From positions 1 through 64,000 of the forward strand of contig JACHLS010000001.1 of assembly GCA_014204635.1 (NCBI GenBank): a stretch of 64,000 nt of DNA, in the 5' to 3' direction. Made by a program: the position numbers and the translations under genes. The DNA is from Sporosarcina luteola (lineage in GTDB: Bacteria > Bacillota > Bacilli > Bacillales_A > Planococcaceae). Shown piece by piece: positions 45,791 through 55,505 of this stretch; positions within the stretch are counted from its first letter, which is position 1, and each line of letters starts with the position of its first letter. The notes below the pieces were generated by a model that saw only the letters and a program-made list of their open reading frames with translations, did no database searches and was not told the origin of the DNA.

Positions 45791-46918
45791 ATGACAGTAA
45801 CTCCATTAATTGCAGGCGATATTGCTAAAAAAGTGATAAGGAAAGAACCGCTTTTCATTCTGGATGTCAGGAATGAAGATGCATTTAAAGACTGGAAGAT
45901 TGAAGGGGAATCGGTGCAACATTTAAATATTCCTTACTTTGATCTGTTGGATGGTGTGGAACATATTTTGGAGCAATTGCCGACAGATCGTCCTGTTGTC
46001 GTCGTTTGCGCGAAGGAAGGTTCTTCTATTCTAATCGCTGATATGCTCTCGGAAGAAGGACGCAACGTACATTATTTGAAAGGCGGCATGAAGGCTTGGA
46101 GTGAACATCTCGAGCCTGCAAAAATTGGTGATTTGAAAGAGGGCGGCACGATTTACCAATTCGTCCGGATTGGCAAAGGCTGCTTGTCCTATATGATCGT
46201 TTCAGGTGGTGAAGCGGCCATTGTCGATGCAACTCGCATGACCGAAGTGTTTACTGCTTTTGCAGATGAGCTGGGCGTCAAAATCACCCATGTCTTGGAT
46301 ACCCATCTACATGCGGACCATATTTCCGGCGGTCGCCAAATTGCTGAAAAAACAGGGGCTGCCTACTGGTTGCCGCCAAAAGATGCATCTGAAGTCACAT
46401 TCGCATTTAAACCACTAGAGGATGGACAAATCATCGCAGTCGGAAAATCAAAAATGAAGATCCAGCCGATCTACTCCCCTGGACATACAATTGGATCCAC
46501 TTCATTTATTGTGGACGATGCTTACTTGTTATCTGGAGACATCCTTTTCATAGATTCTATCGGACGTCCTGATTTGGCGGGTCTCGCGGAAGACTGGGTA
46601 GATGATCTCCGAGTTACCCTCTATGAAAGATACCGTGCGCTTGCGGAAGAATTGATTGTTCTGCCGGCCCACTTCATGATCATCGAGGAATTGAAAGAAG
46701 ACGGAAGTGTATCGGAAAAACTAGGAACATTGTTTGCGAAAAACCATGGATTGAACATCGCGGATGAGAAGGAATTCAGAAAACTGGTGACCGATAACCT
46801 TCCGCCGCAACCGAATGCCTACCAAGAAATACGTCAGACGAATATGGGGAAAATTACCCCGGACATCGAAACCCAGCGAGAAATGGAAATTGGGCCGAAC
46901 CGCTGTGCGGTACGATAA
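45791..46918 (+). CDS. yrkH: rhodanese-metallo-beta-lactamase fusion (YrkH), persulfide dioxygenase-like
   Basis: 375 residues. An N-terminal rhodanese domain (about 10-110; [20 protein letters not shown], active loop [10 protein letters not shown]) is followed by a metallo-beta-lactamase domain with [29 protein letters not shown] and [19 protein letters not shown], as in ETHE1/CstB persulfide dioxygenases. It would oxidise persulfide to sulfite and handle it by sulfur transfer. The domain order is the YrkH one, with rhodanese first. Preceded by AGGAGG. Confidence 0.9.
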   Translation: MTVTPLIAGDIAKKVIRKEPLFILDVRNEDAFKDWKIEGESVQHLNIPYFDLLDGVEHILEQLPTDRPVVVVCAKEGSSILIADMLSEEGRNVHYLKGGMKAWSEHLEPAKIGDLKEGGTIYQFVRIGKGCLSYMIVSGGEAAIVDATRMTEVFTAFADELGVKITHVLDTHLHADHISGGRQIAEKTGAAYWLPPKDASEVTFAFKPLEDGQIIAVGKSKMKIQPIYSPGHTIGSTSFIVDDAYLLSGDILFIDSIGRPDLAGLAEDWVDDLRVTLYERYRALAEELIVLPAHFMIIEELKEDGSVSEKLGTLFAKNHGLNIADEKEFRKLVTDNLPPQPNAYQEIRQTNMGKITPDIETQREMEIGPNRCAVR

Positions 46919-46950
46919 ACAAATCTAACTAACAGACAGGAGAGAGACAA

Positions 46951-47178
46951 ATGAACATAGCAAACGTATTGGACGCAAAGGGGCTTGCATGCCCAATGCC
47001 CGTTGTGCGGGCTAGAAAAACGATAAAGGAAATGGAGACGGGAGAAATCCTCGAGATTCAAACGACGGACAAAGGGTCAGTCGCCGATATGTCCGCCTGG
47101 GCAAAATCTGGCGGCCACGAAATGGTGGATCAAAAAGAAGAAGCAGGTGTCTTTACATTCTGGATTAAAAAAGGGTGA
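46951..47178 (+). CDS. yrkI: TusA-family sulfur carrier (YrkI)
   Basis: 75 residues, AGGAGAGAG upstream. The carrier Cys is in [19 protein letters not shown] and the end FTFWIKKG is typical. It is 43% or so the size of YrkF and closely resembles its first half, so it probably hands sulfur between the rhodaneses and YrkH. Size and place match B. subtilis yrkI. Confidence 0.9.
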   Translation: MNIANVLDAKGLACPMPVVRARKTIKEMETGEILEIQTTDKGSVADMSAWAKSGGHEMVDQKEEAGVFTFWIKKG

Positions 47179-47273
47179 AGCGCCCCAACATGGACACGTT
47201 GGTTGACGAGTGCGGATAGAGTGTTCTCTTTCGCGCTTGTCCTTTTTTAGACTGCATGGAAGGAGGGAGCAAG

Positions 47274-48047
47274 GTGGAAATCGGATTTTTAATCACCTTA
47301 TTCTTTATCGGGTTCATCGGATCCTTTATCTCTGGCATGGTAGGGATCGGTGGTGCCATTATCAAATATCCAATGTTGCTTTTCATCCCGCCGCTGTTAG
47401 GTTTGACAGCGTTAACGTCCCACGAGGTTTCAGGGATAACCGCTATAGAAATAGTGTTTACGACCATTTCAGGTGTATGGGCATACCGGAAAAGTGGTTA
47501 TTTGAATAAAAAGCTGATCGCCTATATGGGAACTGCCATCTTGCTCGGCAGTTTTATCGGCGGTTTTGGATCCGATTTGCTTACAACAGGAACCATTGAT
47601 CTAGTATATGGCGTGTTGGCGACTCTGGCTGCGATCTTGATGTTCATCCCGAAAAAAAGCGTTGATGAGGTACCGGCAGACGAGTTGACATTTAATCATT
47701 GGCTCGCGGCTTCACTCTCGCTTCTTGTAGGAATAGCTGCTGGGATAGTCGGGGCGGGAGGAGCTTTCATACTTGTTCCGATCATGCTAGTGGTCTTACG
47801 AATCCCAATCCGGGTGACGATCGCGACATCCCTTGCCATCACATTCATTTCCTCGATCGGCTCAACGATCGGGAAGGTGGCAACTGGACAAGTATTGTTT
47901 GGACCGGCCGCGGTCATGATTGTCGCAGGTTTGTTGGCGGCGCCTCTTGGAGCGAAGGTCGGGCAAAGAGTAAATACAAGAGTGCTGCAAGCGTTTTTGG
48001 CCGTCTTGATTCTAGGGACAGCAATTAAGGTCTGGATGGATTTTTAA
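47274..48047 (+). CDS. yrkJ: TauE/SafE-family sulfur-compound permease (YrkJ)
   Basis: 257 residues from the GTG at 47274 (AAGGAGGG upstream; an ATG at 47256 is open but has no site). About eight membrane segments in two repeats: [20 protein letters not shown] and [20 protein letters not shown]. TauE/SafE proteins move sulfite, sulfoacetate or related anions. As last gene of the operon it likely exports sulfite or thiosulfate made by YrkH. Confidence 0.88.
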   Translation: MEIGFLITLFFIGFIGSFISGMVGIGGAIIKYPMLLFIPPLLGLTALTSHEVSGITAIEIVFTTISGVWAYRKSGYLNKKLIAYMGTAILLGSFIGGFGSDLLTTGTIDLVYGVLATLAAILMFIPKKSVDEVPADELTFNHWLAASLSLLVGIAAGIVGAGGAFILVPIMLVVLRIPIRVTIATSLAITFISSIGSTIGKVATGQVLFGPAAVMIVAGLLAAPLGAKVGQRVNTRVLQAFLAVLILGTAIKVWMDF

Positions 48048-48193
48048 CTGGACTGCCAACTCCATCGTTAAAGTTGTTGTTTGGAAAGTCAACTGGATAG
48101 TGAAGGAATGTTTGATTCTTTCGTAGGGAATGGGAGAAGGGAAACTGTCAGGAATTTGGCACGATAAAAAATAGCCACAAGCGATTAGTGAAG

Positions 48194-48230
48194 AAGGAGT
48201 CGATTATCAGAGGATCGGCTCCTTTTTTAA
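48194..48230 (+). terminator. Rho-independent terminator
   Basis: AGGAGTCGAT pairs with ATCGGCTCCT, followed by six T. It ends the yrk-like operon and faces the convergent LCP gene. Confidence 0.8.
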
Positions 48231-48231
48231 C

Positions 48232-49206
48232 TTATTTTTGGCTAGTAATGTCCAAGCCTTCATAGGAATCATTCGTATCGCTTGTGAAAAGATGGTTTTT
48301 TAAAGTGGTTTGCACTTCATTCAATTCAGCTTTATCAGGTAAATAGTACCAATAACCATCTATATACTGACCGCCGCCTTTTTTGAATTGAATTTGCTCT
48401 ATATTTTTCTCTACGCCTTTATACTCTTGTTGGATATTTATGATGTCCTTCAAAGTAAGGTTCGTTTTAATATTTTTACCTAAAGCATTAACAACCTCAT
48501 CGTATTTCAAGATGGAAGAAACGCTGGCCCCTTTGTGCAGGATGGCCTGAATGATTTGCTTTTGCCGAATTTGACGTCCAAAATCTCCTCGAGGATCCTC
48601 GTATCGGATACGAGAGAATAGCAAGGCCTGCTCTCCGCTTAATTCGATATCACCTTTTGGAAAATGATAGGTGTCGTAGGTCAAGTCCATATCGTTAACT
48701 ACAGTGACACCGCCTAGAGCGTCTATTATGTCCGTAAACCCTTCCATATTAATTTTAACGTAGTAATCAATAGGCAGATCTAGAAAATGTTCGACTGTTG
48801 CTATCGACATTTCCACCCCACCGCGGGCGTAAGCGTGATTGATTTTTTCCTCTGTTCCATTGCCTGCAATTTCAGTTAATGTATCACGAGGAATACTTAC
48901 CATTTTAATGGAATTGACTTGGGGATTCACCGTGACGACAATAATCGAATCTGACCTTCCAACATCGCCTTCTCGTTCATCTACCCCTAAAAGAAGGACT
49001 GAAAAAGGATCTCGAACTTTAATTGATATAGTTTCTTCTCTTTTGTCCGATGTTTTCTTGACTGGTTCATGGATCGTTTTAAAAGCCGAAGAAAAGGATT
49101 GATAAATAGTAATCATAACCCCGCCAAAAGTCAAAAAAATTACAAGCAAAAGACTAAATATGAGCCGGCGTTGCCTACTCTTTTTTTCTCCTGTTTCAGT
49201 CCGCAA
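48232..49206 (-). CDS. LytR-CpsA-Psr (LCP) family cell-wall ligase
   Basis: 324 residues, TTG start at 49206 after AAAGGGG. A basic cytoplasmic N-terminus and one membrane helix (FSLLLVIFLTFGGVMITIY) precede the LCP domain, with FSVLLLGVDEREGDVGRSDS, MVSIPRDTLTEIAG, KINHAYARGGVEMSIATVEH and LLFSRIRYEDPRGDFGRQIR. The Asp and Arg residues that bind the polyprenyl pyrophosphate are kept. LCP enzymes attach teichoic acids or other glycopolymers to peptidoglycan outside the membrane. Confidence 0.9.
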   Translation of the reverse strand: MRTETGEKKSRQRRLIFSLLLVIFLTFGGVMITIYQSFSSAFKTIHEPVKKTSDKREETISIKVRDPFSVLLLGVDEREGDVGRSDSIIVVTVNPQVNSIKMVSIPRDTLTEIAGNGTEEKINHAYARGGVEMSIATVEHFLDLPIDYYVKINMEGFTDIIDALGGVTVVNDMDLTYDTYHFPKGDIELSGEQALLFSRIRYEDPRGDFGRQIRQKQIIQAILHKGASVSSILKYDEVVNALGKNIKTNLTLKDIINIQQEYKGVEKNIEQIQFKKGGGQYIDGYWYYLPDKAELNEVQTTLKNHLFTSDTNDSYEGLDITSQK

Positions 49207-49757
49207 TAGAAGTTTGCCCCTTTAGTTAGTTATCTTCATGCTACATGATCCTATGTAATAGGCCAGAGTCTGTATGGAATAAGTTTCTTGTTTTCCTTCG
49301 TAAGAGGAACATAATAATTTAATCCTAATCAGGCAACCTCACTCACTCGGGTCCACTTCTATTTTATGTTTGAGCCCGCCTCAAAATACTCGATTGCGAA
49401 TCAATTCTCTTTCATGCTGAGTTCAAGACCCACCCTTATTAGTGTTTCGATATCTCTGCAGTTCTGTTGATAAAGAAATTATATTTACTTTCTAATTAAC
49501 CTCCCTGACAACTGGAATGTTCTAAAAGTGTCTAAAGGGTAATCGCATATTTGCATCCGAGCAAGAGAGAGGGGATTTGGAAAGTCTTACAAGATGAATC
49601 GTTGAATAAAAATGAGGATTGGCTTGAAGGTTCAGATTTATGAACAGAATGCGATCAGTTTGAAAATCATTCCAAATGCTCTACTCTGTACCAGAAATTT
49701 GCGGTATAGTGGGGGGGTATAAAGAGTGAATCTACACAAATTCTGATGAGGTAAGAG
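49207..49757. other. 550-bp intergenic region, nothing recognised
   Basis: No gene, repeat or known RNA was found. A short frame near 49555-49640 (GIWKVLQDESLNKNEDWLEG) looks protein-like but has no start or ribosome site and may be a relic. Confidence 0.3.
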
Positions 49758-50354
49758 GTGGTCAATTTGTTAAAAAAGGTGTTCGCCGAGGGACAGAAAA
49801 CGACGCCTGAAATAGAAAAAATCATTTTTGACAAGTACTATGACCGTGTTTATCATACAGCTTATTATATTGTTAAAGATCCCGAATTGGCTCAGGACAT
49901 TCTTCAAGAAAGCTTTTTGAAGGCATTCCGCAATATTCATCTCATTCATGAAATCGAGAAAATCGGGGCATGGATGACGACGATTACTACCCGGACTGCG
50001 ATCGATCATTTGCGAAAGATGAAAAGGTGGAATGATTTTGCTGCAGACGACGTCTTTATTAACAGAGAGCTCTTGCAAGTGGAGCAGAATCCGATTTCTT
50101 CTGTTGAAACAGCGGCTGAAAGAAAATTGATCCGTTCCCTGCTTCAGGGGGAAATCGATAAATTGAACAATAATCACCGAGTAGTCTTATTTCTTTATTA
50201 CTTCGATGACTTAACATATGAAGAGATTTCGGAAGCGTTGGATGTCAACATTGCAACCGTTAAGACACGTGTACACCGTGCAAAACTCAAATTAAAAGCG
50301 GCGATCGAAAAGAAAGAAGAATTGATGGAGGCGATTCTGGATGTCGGAAAATGA
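49758..50354 (+). CDS. ECF sigma factor
   Basis: 198 residues from GTG 49758; a TTG at 49767 with AGAGGTGG upstream is equally likely. Region 2: YDRVYHTAYYIVKDPELAQD and FLKAFRNIHLIHEIEKIGAW; region 4: HRVVLFLYYFDDLTYEEISE and LDVNIATVKTRVHRAKLKLK. The next gene, overlapping by 14 bases, encodes a one-helix membrane protein that is probably its anti-sigma factor. Confidence 0.88.
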   Translation: MVNLLKKVFAEGQKTTPEIEKIIFDKYYDRVYHTAYYIVKDPELAQDILQESFLKAFRNIHLIHEIEKIGAWMTTITTRTAIDHLRKMKRWNDFAADDVFINRELLQVEQNPISSVETAAERKLIRSLLQGEIDKLNNNHRVVLFLYYFDDLTYEEISEALDVNIATVKTRVHRAKLKLKAAIEKKEELMEAILDVGK

Positions 50355-51108
50355 AAATCAGAATTTCGATGATCTTATTCGGGACGCGCTGCAAGATCAG
50401 GTCCATCGGCAGCCCCTTTCCAAGCTGACTGTCGAGGAAGCTTGGAACAGGCTCGAGGTAAGCAAGAGTACAAGTTTTCCAAGTCGAAAAATGAAAGGGT
50501 GGGGAATGCTTCTATCGTTAGCTGTCGCATGTTGCTTACTCTTTTTCAGTTGGTCGCCCGGGCACGGATCAGCATATGGCAACCTGGTTGTATGGTTCCA
50601 GCAGATTCAAGGTTCGGTTATCCAACTGTTCGGCGGGAAGCCGGAGAAGGCAAATGGCATAGATACAATGGATTTACCGGAAGCCTCTGCTTTTCAAGTC
50701 ATCGAGACCTCAGACTATCAAACAGAGCGACTCAGTGTGGAGGAAGCACAATCGGTCACGGATTTTCTAATCATCCTCCCTGTAGTTCCTGGTGATTTTC
50801 AGTTGTCACATGTGGAAGTCATCCGAAAACAGAATGAGAAGAGCAAAGAAATCTATTTGAATTACAGTGATGGTATTCGGGATTTCACTATAGCAGAGTT
50901 CGGCAGTACGGAGCCTTTCAGCTTTGGCATCATAGCAGACCAGGATGACGCCGGAGTAGAAGAACTAATCATCCGGGGACAAAAAGGAACATTAATTACG
51001 TACAAAAATAATATCCGCCAATTGATTTGGTTGACAGAAAGTCATTACTTCAGCATCGAAGGAAAATTATCCAAGGAAGAAATCGTCAGTATTGCGAGAT
51101 CGATGTAA
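50341..51108 (+). CDS. DUF4367-type membrane protein, likely anti-sigma factor
   Basis: 255 residues overlapping the sigma gene. Cytoplasmic N-terminus of about 55 residues (FDDLIRDALQDQVHRQPLSK), one membrane helix (MLLSLAVACCLLFFSW), then an external domain ending with GVEELIIRGQKGTLITYKNN and a final helix, the DUF4367 pattern. Pairing and topology suggest sigma control from outside signals. The signal is unknown. Confidence 0.75.
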   Translation: MSENENQNFDDLIRDALQDQVHRQPLSKLTVEEAWNRLEVSKSTSFPSRKMKGWGMLLSLAVACCLLFFSWSPGHGSAYGNLVVWFQQIQGSVIQLFGGKPEKANGIDTMDLPEASAFQVIETSDYQTERLSVEEAQSVTDFLIILPVVPGDFQLSHVEVIRKQNEKSKEIYLNYSDGIRDFTIAEFGSTEPFSFGIIADQDDAGVEELIIRGQKGTLITYKNNIRQLIWLTESHYFSIEGKLSKEEIVSIARSM

Positions 51109-51199
51109 GTGAAGAAATCGAAAGGTGTATGCTGAATTGAAGGTAAGTTGGGGAACGTTTATTATTATTTATTCGTTCTAATTTTATTAAACTCTATGT

Positions 51200-51480
51200 T
51201 TGAACTCTTTGGAAGCAGAAGTAGCAAGCAAAGGAGTTAAGAATGAAGTCATCATCAAAGCGCCAGTGGAATTGGTGTGGTTGGCTTGGATTAGTTCGGA
51301 CCGTGTATCTCAGTGGTTCGCAGCAGAGGCGGTAGTGAAAGCGAAAGTCGGTGGTGCATATGAATTATATTTTTATTCCTGGCAATCGAGAGGGCACGAA
51401 TACGATGAACTGCATCCAATGGCGTGAAGCGGCGTTCTTCCCAGCTTGAAGGCGGCACTCGAAAAAGGGAAAGGGGATTT
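51200..51480 (+). pseudogene. SRPBCC/AHSA1-domain protein, truncated
   Basis: GVKNEVIIKAPVELVWLAWI then SSDRVSQWFAAEAVVKAKVG and GAYELYF is the N-terminal half of an AHSA1 (Hsp90-activator-like) lipid-binding fold, normally about 150 residues. The frame stops at 51427 after ELHPMA. A separate frame just after reads SLKAALEKGKGDLCCHPAND, a plausible but unassigned end. The middle is missing, so the gene looks deleted rather than merely frameshifted. Confidence 0.55.
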
Positions 51481-51501
51481 GTGCTGTCATCCGGCAAATG
51501 A

Positions 51502-51786
51502 TTGAATGAAAAGGACTCATCATGTGGCCAATTCATATGTGAATTGGCACTTCTTCTGTTTTCTGAAAATAAGGGGAGCAGCTCATTATTAGGCGAGATC
51601 GGCTTTGTGGCCATAGCAATCGGATTTTTTGTAATGTACTTCAGGATAATTGCGTACGTCTATAACCGATATTTTTGGAATGGGTATAACGCTTCAATCA
51701 GCGATTTCATTTTGTTTTTTGGATTGATTCCGCTGTCTTATTTATCTGCAAAGTATTTAGTTAAAGTACTTAAGATCGCATGGTGA
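51502..51786 (+). CDS. short membrane protein, unknown, weakly supported
   Basis: 94 codons from a TTG with no good ribosome site. Two membrane segments (EIGFVAIAIGFFVMYFRI and DFILFFGLIPLSYLSAK) look real. It may be a fragment, as its neighbour upstream is broken. Confidence 0.35.
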   Translation: MNEKDSSCGQFICELALLLFSENKGSSSLLGEIGFVAIAIGFFVMYFRIIAYVYNRYFWNGYNASISDFILFFGLIPLSYLSAKYLVKVLKIAW

Positions 51787-51879
51787 ATTATATTTTTATT
51801 ACTGATGTAACTCAATGTGATTTCGGTTACGAACTTTAAAAGATGTGTTGGCCACTGGCCTGATTGGGGGAAGAAGAAA

Positions 51880-52653
51880 ATGTATAGTTCCGAAGAAAGA
51901 AAAACATATTTTGATCATGTTATGAAAGCAATCAGCTCTTCTGAATTAGTAGAAGGGGTTGTCCAATTGGGTTCTGGCGTAATTGGGTACAAAGATGAAT
52001 TCTCTGATATTGATTTAATGGTTGCTACTTCAAATATAGAGGATGCAGAAAGAACAAAAGATTTTATTCTAGAAACTTTACATGTTTTTAATACTTCCTA
52101 TGTTAAAGAAAAGCAATTTAGTAAAGACATTTTTCTTGTTATTGCGATCTTGGAGAATGGACTCGAGTTTAATGTGTCTATTGCCCCAAGGGAACTCCTA
52201 TCAGTGCGGTCTCCTTTGTGGAAAGTAATTGTTGATAAAACGGGTTTAGTTAAAGAGAAAATGGATATAGAAAATGAATTCTTTATAAATAGCCCTATAA
52301 AGTATAATGTAGGTATGGATATACCATTTGAATTTGTTTATTGTGCATTGGCCCTAGAAAAGGAATTGAAGCGAAATAACATAATTTATGCACTGAAGAT
52401 GCTTGAGGATATGAGGGGCTTTACCTTACTAGTACAAGCATTGAATGAAGATAAAAAACTTCATCAGTTTAAAGCTTATGAAACATTAGATCCTTCTTTT
52501 ATCAATGAATACCTATCTACTGTTCCTACAGACGGTACTGCGGAACATGTTAGGGGATCGGCTGAAAAGTTGAAAGACCTTTTTGTGAGTACGTTAAAAC
52601 GAAGTGCAACGTTCTCTTTGAATGATGAATTAGAGAAACTTTTATACAAATAA
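51880..52653 (+). CDS. pol-beta-type nucleotidyltransferase (aminoglycoside-nucleotidyltransferase-like)
   Basis: 257 residues from the ATG at 51880 (GGGGGAAG upstream). VEGVVQLGSGVIGYKDEFSD and IDLMV carry the GS ... DxD catalytic pattern of the pol-beta superfamily at about residues 25-46. The C-terminal helical domain is like that of ANT(6)-type adenylyltransferases. Substrate is unknown; a resistance function is not established. Confidence 0.75.
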   Translation: MYSSEERKTYFDHVMKAISSSELVEGVVQLGSGVIGYKDEFSDIDLMVATSNIEDAERTKDFILETLHVFNTSYVKEKQFSKDIFLVIAILENGLEFNVSIAPRELLSVRSPLWKVIVDKTGLVKEKMDIENEFFINSPIKYNVGMDIPFEFVYCALALEKELKRNNIIYALKMLEDMRGFTLLVQALNEDKKLHQFKAYETLDPSFINEYLSTVPTDGTAEHVRGSAEKLKDLFVSTLKRSATFSLNDELEKLLYK

Positions 52654-52658
52654 ATGAA

Positions 52659-52698
52659 AAAGGAAGCCCTTGATTAAGAGGGCTTCTCCTTTTTTTTG
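52659..52698. terminator. terminator between convergent genes
   Basis: AAGGAAGCCCTT pairs with GAGGGCTTCTCCTT and is followed by eight T on the plus strand. Confidence 0.85.
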
Positions 52699-53312
52699 CG
52701 GAATGATTCCCGGATGCGGGGTTCGGTTCCAGCACGAATGCGTTTTATATTTTCAGTATGCTTCCAAACAGCCATGATGAAAAGCATGGCGGCAATCAAA
52801 ATCGGCCAGTAGCCATCCAGCCAAATGGCCATCGCCATCAGGGTGACATATAACATGAAGACACCCATGACGAGAATATCCGATAATAACGCCACTGCAA
52901 TGAACAGGAAAAGTCCCGCCAAACCGAATCGCCAATCGATGGCAAATAAAACCCCGATGACCGTTGCGGTTCCTTTTCCGCCGTTAAATTTCATGTAAAA
53001 CGGAAAATTATGCCCGAAAATGACTGCTGCTCCCACTGTGAAAAGAAGCAGTGTACTGTACTCTGGATCTAAATCAAACTGATTGGAAAGGAGACGGACT
53101 GCTATGACTGCCAGAATCCCTTTTCCGATATCAATAATTGCAACGAGCGCACCATATCTTTTTCCGAGAACAATGAGCGCGTTCGAAGCACCCGCATTTT
53201 TGACCCCGGTCTCTTTCAAGTTCACCCCAGATATCCATTGTGCCACGACAGAACCATGCAGACAGCCGATTGCATATCCGATTAAGGCAATACCGATGAT
53301 CCAAAAGATCAT
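52674..53312 (-). CDS. PlsY-family glycerol-3-phosphate acyltransferase-like protein
   Basis: 212 residues, GGGGGAA upstream. About five membrane segments with the PlsY blocks GCLHGSVVAQWISG (motif 1 variant), KNAGASNALIVLGKRYG and GHNFPFYMKFNGGKGTAT. PlsY transfers acyl groups from acyl-phosphate to glycerol-3-phosphate, the first step of phospholipid synthesis. Bacilli often carry this as a second copy; whether it is the main enzyme cannot be told here. Its last residues overlap the terminator. Confidence 0.85.
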   Translation of the reverse strand: MIFWIIGIALIGYAIGCLHGSVVAQWISGVNLKETGVKNAGASNALIVLGKRYGALVAIIDIGKGILAVIAVRLLSNQFDLDPEYSTLLLFTVGAAVIFGHNFPFYMKFNGGKGTATVIGVLFAIDWRFGLAGLFLFIAVALLSDILVMGVFMLYVTLMAMAIWLDGYWPILIAAMLFIMAVWKHTENIKRIRAGTEPRIRESFRKKKEKPS

Positions 53313-53513
53313 AAAATTCCCCCATATTCAATATGTTTTTATCATACGATGTCTGAATGGACCATTCAATGAATTTTTCAAATAGACGAATGACAGAGAA
53401 GGAGTCGATTCATCAGATTTATTGTAAAACGTAATATAAAAAATAATTTCTAGGGACAATAAAGAATAATACCGCACGAGACAAAACGTTCAGAACAATT
53501 TTTCACTTACCCC

Positions 53514-53542
53514 TTGACTTTGAAAATAGGAGTCTCTATACT
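53514..53542 (+). promoter_or_regulatory. metY: sigma-A promoter of the metY-hom unit
   Basis: TTGACT at 53514-53519 and TATACT at 53537-53542 with 17 bases between, just ahead of the SAM riboswitch. Confidence 0.85.
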
Positions 53543-53574
53543 GTTCAACAAGATGAAAAACTGAATCACCCATA

Positions 53575-53741
53575 CTCTTATCAAGAGCGGCGGAGGGACT
53601 AGGCCCTGCGATGCCCGGCAACCGGCAAGTGACGAACTTGCAAAGGTGCTACTTCCTACAGAACGTGCGAACGGTCTGAAAGATAAGGGGAGGAATAAGC
53701 GAAAGCGTAACCCTCTTCTTAGCGAAAGGGGTTATTTTTTT
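53575..53741 (+). ncRNA. SAM-I (S-box) riboswitch with terminator
   Basis: CTCTTATC (53575) pairs with GATAAGGGG (53682-53690) as P1. Inside are the S-box blocks AAGAGCGGCGGAGGGACTAG, GCCCTGCGATGCCCGGCAAC and AAGGTGCTACTTCC. The terminator AACCCT...AGGGGTT plus seven T is at 53709-53741. When SAM is bound P1 forms and transcription stops before metY. Confidence 0.97.
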
Positions 53742-53824
53742 ATTCCTGTAAACCCCCAACGCCTCCGCACTGCATCATCCCTGTTGCATTTTCATCTGAC
53801 TACAAAACACTGGAGGTAATTCAA

Positions 53825-55126
53825 ATGACAAACAATCAACTTCAACCCGAAACTCTACTTTTGCACGGCGGCCAAAAACCAGATCCTGTCACGGGGTCCC
53901 GAGCAGTGCCGATCCATCGCACCACTTCTTTTGTTTTCCGAGATACAGAACATGCCCAAAACTTATTTGCTCTTCAAGAGGCAGGGAATATTTATACACG
54001 CATTACGAACCCGACTGTTGCAGTTTTTGAAGAAAGAATTGCATTGTTAGAAGGCGGAACAGCAGCAGTTGCCCTTTCTTCCGGTATGGCAGCAATTGCT
54101 TTCTCCATATTGAACATTGCAGGCGCCGGTGATGAAATCGTTGCGGCCAGCAATTTATATGGCGGTACGTACAACCTCTTCGCAACGACATTACCGCGCT
54201 ACGGCATTACTGTAAAATTTGTCGATGCAACCGATCCGGAAAATTTCCGGGCCGCTATCACTGATAAGACGAAAGCGCTGTTTGCTGAAACGATTGGAAA
54301 TCCGAGCCTGCACGTTCTTGATATCGAAGCTGTGGCAAAAGTTGCTCATGAGAATGAAATTCCATTGTTGATTGATAGTACGTTTGCATCTCCATATGGC
54401 GCAAATCCAATAGAACATGGAGCAGATGTAGTCATTCATTCCGCAACAAAATGGATTGGCGGACATGGCACGACAATCGGCGGAGTCGTCGTGGACGCTG
54501 GCAAATTCGATTGGACGAAAGGGAAGTTCCCTGGGTTCACCGAGCCGGATGACACCTACCACGGTTTGCGCTACGGCATTGATACAGCAGGCGCGGCATT
54601 TGCAACCAAACTGCGTGTCCAATTGCTGCGCGACTTCGGTCCATGCCTGGATCCAGACAGTGCCTTTAACTTCTTGCAAGGTTTAGAGACTCTTCATCTA
54701 CGCGTGACGCGTCATAACGAGAACGCGCGCAAAGTGGCGGAGTTCCTGCAAAATCATCCTTCAGTGGAATGGGTGACTTATGCCGGATCGGAAGACCATC
54801 CATCACATGCCAATGCGAAGAAGTATTTGAAAAATGGTTTTGGTTCGATCATTGTATTTGGAATTAAAGGCGGGCGTGAAGCAGGCCGGAAAGTAATCGA
54901 TACTATTAAGATTTGGTCTCATGTTGCGAATGTCGGCGATGCAAAGTCGTTGATTATTCATCCGGCATCGACAACGCATCAACAATTGTCTGCTGAAGAT
55001 CTGAAGAATTCAGGTGTTACAGAAGAATTGATTCGTCTGTCGGTTGGATTAGAATCGGCGGATGATATTATTGCAGACCTTGCGCAAGCGATCGAAAAAG
55101 CAGCGCCTGTTGCTGTTGAAAAATAA
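53825..55126 (+). CDS. metY: O-acetylhomoserine sulfhydrylase / aminocarboxypropyltransferase
   Basis: 433 residues, CTGGAGG upstream. PLP-dependent Cys/Met metabolism enzyme: [20 protein letters not shown] at the N-terminus, [20 protein letters not shown], and the PLP lysine in [19 protein letters not shown] (about residue 209). The length and the insertion around [20 protein letters not shown] mark MetY rather than MetB/MetC. It joins sulfide with O-acetylhomoserine to give homocysteine, and is controlled by the SAM riboswitch upstream. Confidence 0.95.
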   Translation: MTNNQLQPETLLLHGGQKPDPVTGSRAVPIHRTTSFVFRDTEHAQNLFALQEAGNIYTRITNPTVAVFEERIALLEGGTAAVALSSGMAAIAFSILNIAGAGDEIVAASNLYGGTYNLFATTLPRYGITVKFVDATDPENFRAAITDKTKALFAETIGNPSLHVLDIEAVAKVAHENEIPLLIDSTFASPYGANPIEHGADVVIHSATKWIGGHGTTIGGVVVDAGKFDWTKGKFPGFTEPDDTYHGLRYGIDTAGAAFATKLRVQLLRDFGPCLDPDSAFNFLQGLETLHLRVTRHNENARKVAEFLQNHPSVEWVTYAGSEDHPSHANAKKYLKNGFGSIIVFGIKGGREAGRKVIDTIKIWSHVANVGDAKSLIIHPASTTHQQLSAEDLKNSGVTEELIRLSVGLESADDIIADLAQAIEKAAPVAVEK

Positions 55127-55163
55127 ACTTAGCAGATTTGAAAGAGTCTGGCGGAGAGGGGAC

Positions 55164-55440
55164 CTCATTTGGTGCCTGTCGACATAACAAAGGCGGATTC
55201 GGCGTCTCATTTGGCGCTTGTCGCCCTGGATTTGGCGGATTCGGTGTCTCATTTGGCGCTGACCGCATGGATATGGCGGAATGTGTGTCTCATTTGGCAC
55301 TCACCGCATGGATTTGGCGAATGGGTGTCTCATATGGCACTCACCGCATAGAATTTGGCGATTGGTGTGTCTCATTTGGCACCTATCCATATGTATTTGG
55401 CGGTACGGGCGTCCCATTCGACGCCTCCCGGCAGATACGA
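55164..55440. repeat. intergenic array of seven 40-42 bp dimeric repeats
   Basis: CTCAT/CCCAT-TTGGC steps at 55164, 55206, 55248, 55289, 55329, 55371 and 55413. Each dimer has two half-units of about 20-21 bp that begin with TTTGGC: one like TTTGGCGCTTGTCGCCCTGG, the other like TTTGGCGGATTCGGTGTCTC. A further partial copy is near 55451. It lies inside the metY-hom interval, so it is probably transcribed. Frames open across it on both strands are by-products of its composition. Confidence 0.88.
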
Positions 55441-55505
55441 TAAATTTAGCACCCCATTTGGTGCAAATCCGTCGTTTGGAGAGTCGTGTGAAAGGAAGTG
55501 GTCTT

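Noticed and set aside
55281..55505. In-frame N-terminal extension of homoserine dehydrogenase
   Set aside because: The extension is translated repeat array; the enzyme fold begins at KAAILGFGTVG and a ribosome site supports the GTG at 55506.
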